From NCBI GenBank assembly GCA_005808665.1, contig SYLG01000060.1, positions 1-57,275 on the forward strand: a DNA stretch of 57,275 bases, in the 5' to 3' direction. The position numbers were made by a program, and so were the translations under genes. Shown piece after piece: positions 56,216-57,275 of the stretch. The notes below the pieces were generated by a model. The model did no database searches. It saw only the letters and a list, made by a program, of their open reading frames with translations, and was not told the DNA's origin. The first letter of the stretch is position 1, and each line of letters starts with the position of its first letter. Source of the DNA: Planctomycetia bacterium. GTDB lineage: Bacteria > Planctomycetota > Planctomycetia > Gemmatales > Gemmataceae.

Positions 56216-57141
56216 GTGATTCATTGGCCCCATTGCGGACACACCCGGCTTTCCAAGTGGTAGCGGATACCCTTGCCGCGTACGTCGGCATCGAACGGGA
56301 TGTCGTTCAATTCATGGAATTCATCAGCCTCTGCGCCGGCCGAATGGTGATGCCCATAAACCTCGACATTCTTTCCGACAACGTCACCGTTGACTTGCAT
56401 GTCGCCAACCGACTGCTCGACCTGCGATCATGCCACATCGCGAGAGTGGATACTCATCGGGAGTTTCGCGCCTTGGAACGATCGAAGTTCTTGATTGAAC
56501 CGCCGAGACCCAGGCAGGGGGACTCCGACGAATCACTAAGCCAGCACCCATGCTCCGTCGTATTGCTTCGAGGAAATCACCGCATACTTCATCGCGACAT
56601 TACGGAGTACACGGCGCGGTTGTTACAAAGTGACGAGGCATTGCCAAGTATTTGGCGAGTCTCGGATCTCGCATCCAGTCTTCCACCGGTGCCGTCCACC
56701 CTGAGGATTCAGACAACTCAGACGGGCCGGGATCTGCGCCGTTTCGGAAGCTCATTCGCGGTTCATCGAACCGACCCGAGCGCCACAACACTAGCCGAAC
56801 GAATCGACTCCTTACCCACAAGGCCCGACATCAAGTGCCACTTTCGACACCGATTTCAAGAGCACGGTCCGCCCGAACTAATGATGATTGTCGAGAGAGT
56901 TCTGTGCGTTCTTTCGGTGATTCGAGAAAGCCTCCTCAACTCATCCGCAAAACCACGTGAGGTTCTGATTGAAGATTATGCGGCGGGACGTTCGCTCCTC
57001 ACCTCCCTGCCTTTGACTCCAATCGATCGTCAGTTGTCACCGAATGCATTGATCACCGCCGAGCAGTTGCATAAGCGCCTTGAGTCGCCCGGAGTGGGTA
57101 TCGAGCTCCCAGATCTTAGCCAGTATGGTCAGAGGTTGTAG
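56212..57141 (+). CDS. Unrecognised protein coupled to the HTH gene
   Basis: 309 residues, soluble, no signal or membrane segment, and no motif I recognise. Composition is Arg/Ser/Leu-rich with FRALERSKFLIEPPRP in the first half and an ELMMIVERVLCVLSVIRESL helix in the second. It starts in an ATGA overlap with the HTH gene and its stop codon is directly followed by the terminal inverted repeat of an IS3-type element, so the C-terminus may have been cut by the insertion. Confidence 0.6.
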   Translation: MSDSLAPLRTHPAFQVVADTLAAYVGIERDVVQFMEFISLCAGRMVMPINLDILSDNVTVDLHVANRLLDLRSCHIARVDTHREFRALERSKFLIEPPRPRQGDSDESLSQHPCSVVLLRGNHRILHRDITEYTARLLQSDEALPSIWRVSDLASSLPPVPSTLRIQTTQTGRDLRRFGSSFAVHRTDPSATTLAERIDSLPTRPDIKCHFRHRFQEHGPPELMMIVERVLCVLSVIRESLLNSSAKPREVLIEDYAAGRSLLTSLPLTPIDRQLSPNALITAEQLHKRLESPGVGIELPDLSQYGQRL

Positions 57142-57275
57142 TGGACCCCAAAAACTGGACAGACAGCTAAGCTTTTCTTTTCTAGTAAAAGGAGGGTTTT
57201 GTCATGGTCATCAGGAAGCGGCAATACGACGCATCGTTCAAGGCCAGGGTTGCCTTGGAGGTCATCCGTGAAAAG
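57142..57275 (+). mobile_element. IS3-family insertion sequence, left end (cut by window)
   Basis: Left inverted repeat begins TGGACCCCAAAAACTGGACA, the typical IS3-type terminal sequence. A Shine-Dalgarno GGAGGG and an orfA start lie 62 bp inside. The rest of the element is beyond the window, so completeness and target duplication cannot be judged. Confidence 0.85.
57204..57275 (+). CDS. IS3-family transposase OrfA, N-terminal fragment
   Basis: The first 24 residues are visible: MVIRKRQYDASFKARVALEV then IREK. This matches the N-terminal helix-turn-helix start of IS3-type OrfA proteins. The frame is open to the window edge. GGAGGG lies 8 bases upstream of the ATG. Confidence 0.85.
   Translation, partial: MVIRKRQYDASFKARVALEVIREK

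Overview
The window looks like chromosome from a Planctomycetota bacterium of moderate GC content. This rests on gene content I can read directly: a cytochrome/DUF1549/DUF1553 protein followed by a DUF1501 protein, a sulfatase, DUF1080 and DUF1571 proteins, a giant vWA protein with Gly-Met repeats, GYF_2 (DUF4339) domains, and many secreted proteins with Tat or Sec signals. TTG and GTG starts are common. I cannot name a genus.

Layout. 0-6 kb: a coiled-coil membrane protein, a DUF1571 protein, a stand-alone receiver domain, an orphan groES with a clean terminator, a 370-bp MITE-like repeat (copy A), and a secreted dipeptidyl-peptidase-IV-type S9 peptidase. 6.2-10.9 kb: a five-gene leftward operon (SDR, PhnP-type metallo-hydrolase, eukaryotic-type UDPGP-family uridylyltransferase, mannose-1-phosphate guanylyltransferase, ruvX). 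11-16.4 kb: hemW plus a CBM9-like secreted protein, then msrB and tyrosine phenol-lyase bracketed by repeat copies B and C in opposite orientations.

16.5-24.4 kb: the most interesting block, a tight six-gene rightward operon. It contains a zinc-ribbon/P-loop GTPase with recognisable G1, G3, G4 and G5 motifs; a GAP1-N2-type GTPase-associated protein with a transmembrane segment; two membrane proteins sharing a homologous N-terminal domain; a GYF_2-TM-trypsin-fold protein that has lost all three catalytic residues; and a double-GYF_2 multi-spanning protein. It resembles the GTPase/GAP1 branch of proposed NTP-dependent conflict systems, built here around the membrane. Its function is unknown.

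24.4-29.6 kb: histidine biosynthesis in two divergent arms (hisD-hisC-hisB leftward; apt-hisI-hisG rightward). 29.7-38.2 kb: RNase D, an Sm-like small protein across a perfect 25-bp palindrome, ychF, an FHA protein and the 1546-residue vWA protein. 38.7-53.2 kb: UDP-glucuronate decarboxylase, the DUF1549/1553-DUF1501-TolB-like operon, a sulfatase-methyltransferase pair, csrA with an AGGA-loop hairpin in its leader, a small zinc-ribbon gene, a Tat-exported sugar isomerase/epimerase-like protein, an LRR protein, a four-S1-domain RNA-binding protein and a DUF1080 protein.

53.2-57.3 kb: an accessory island. It has 82-bp hairpin-containing direct repeats, an AbiEi/AbiEii toxin-antitoxin pair flanked by two GTTAGGC-ended hairpins, an HTH gene overlapping an unrecognised gene, and the left end of an IS3-family insertion sequence cut by the window edge. 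I saw no rRNA, tRNA or CRISPR array.
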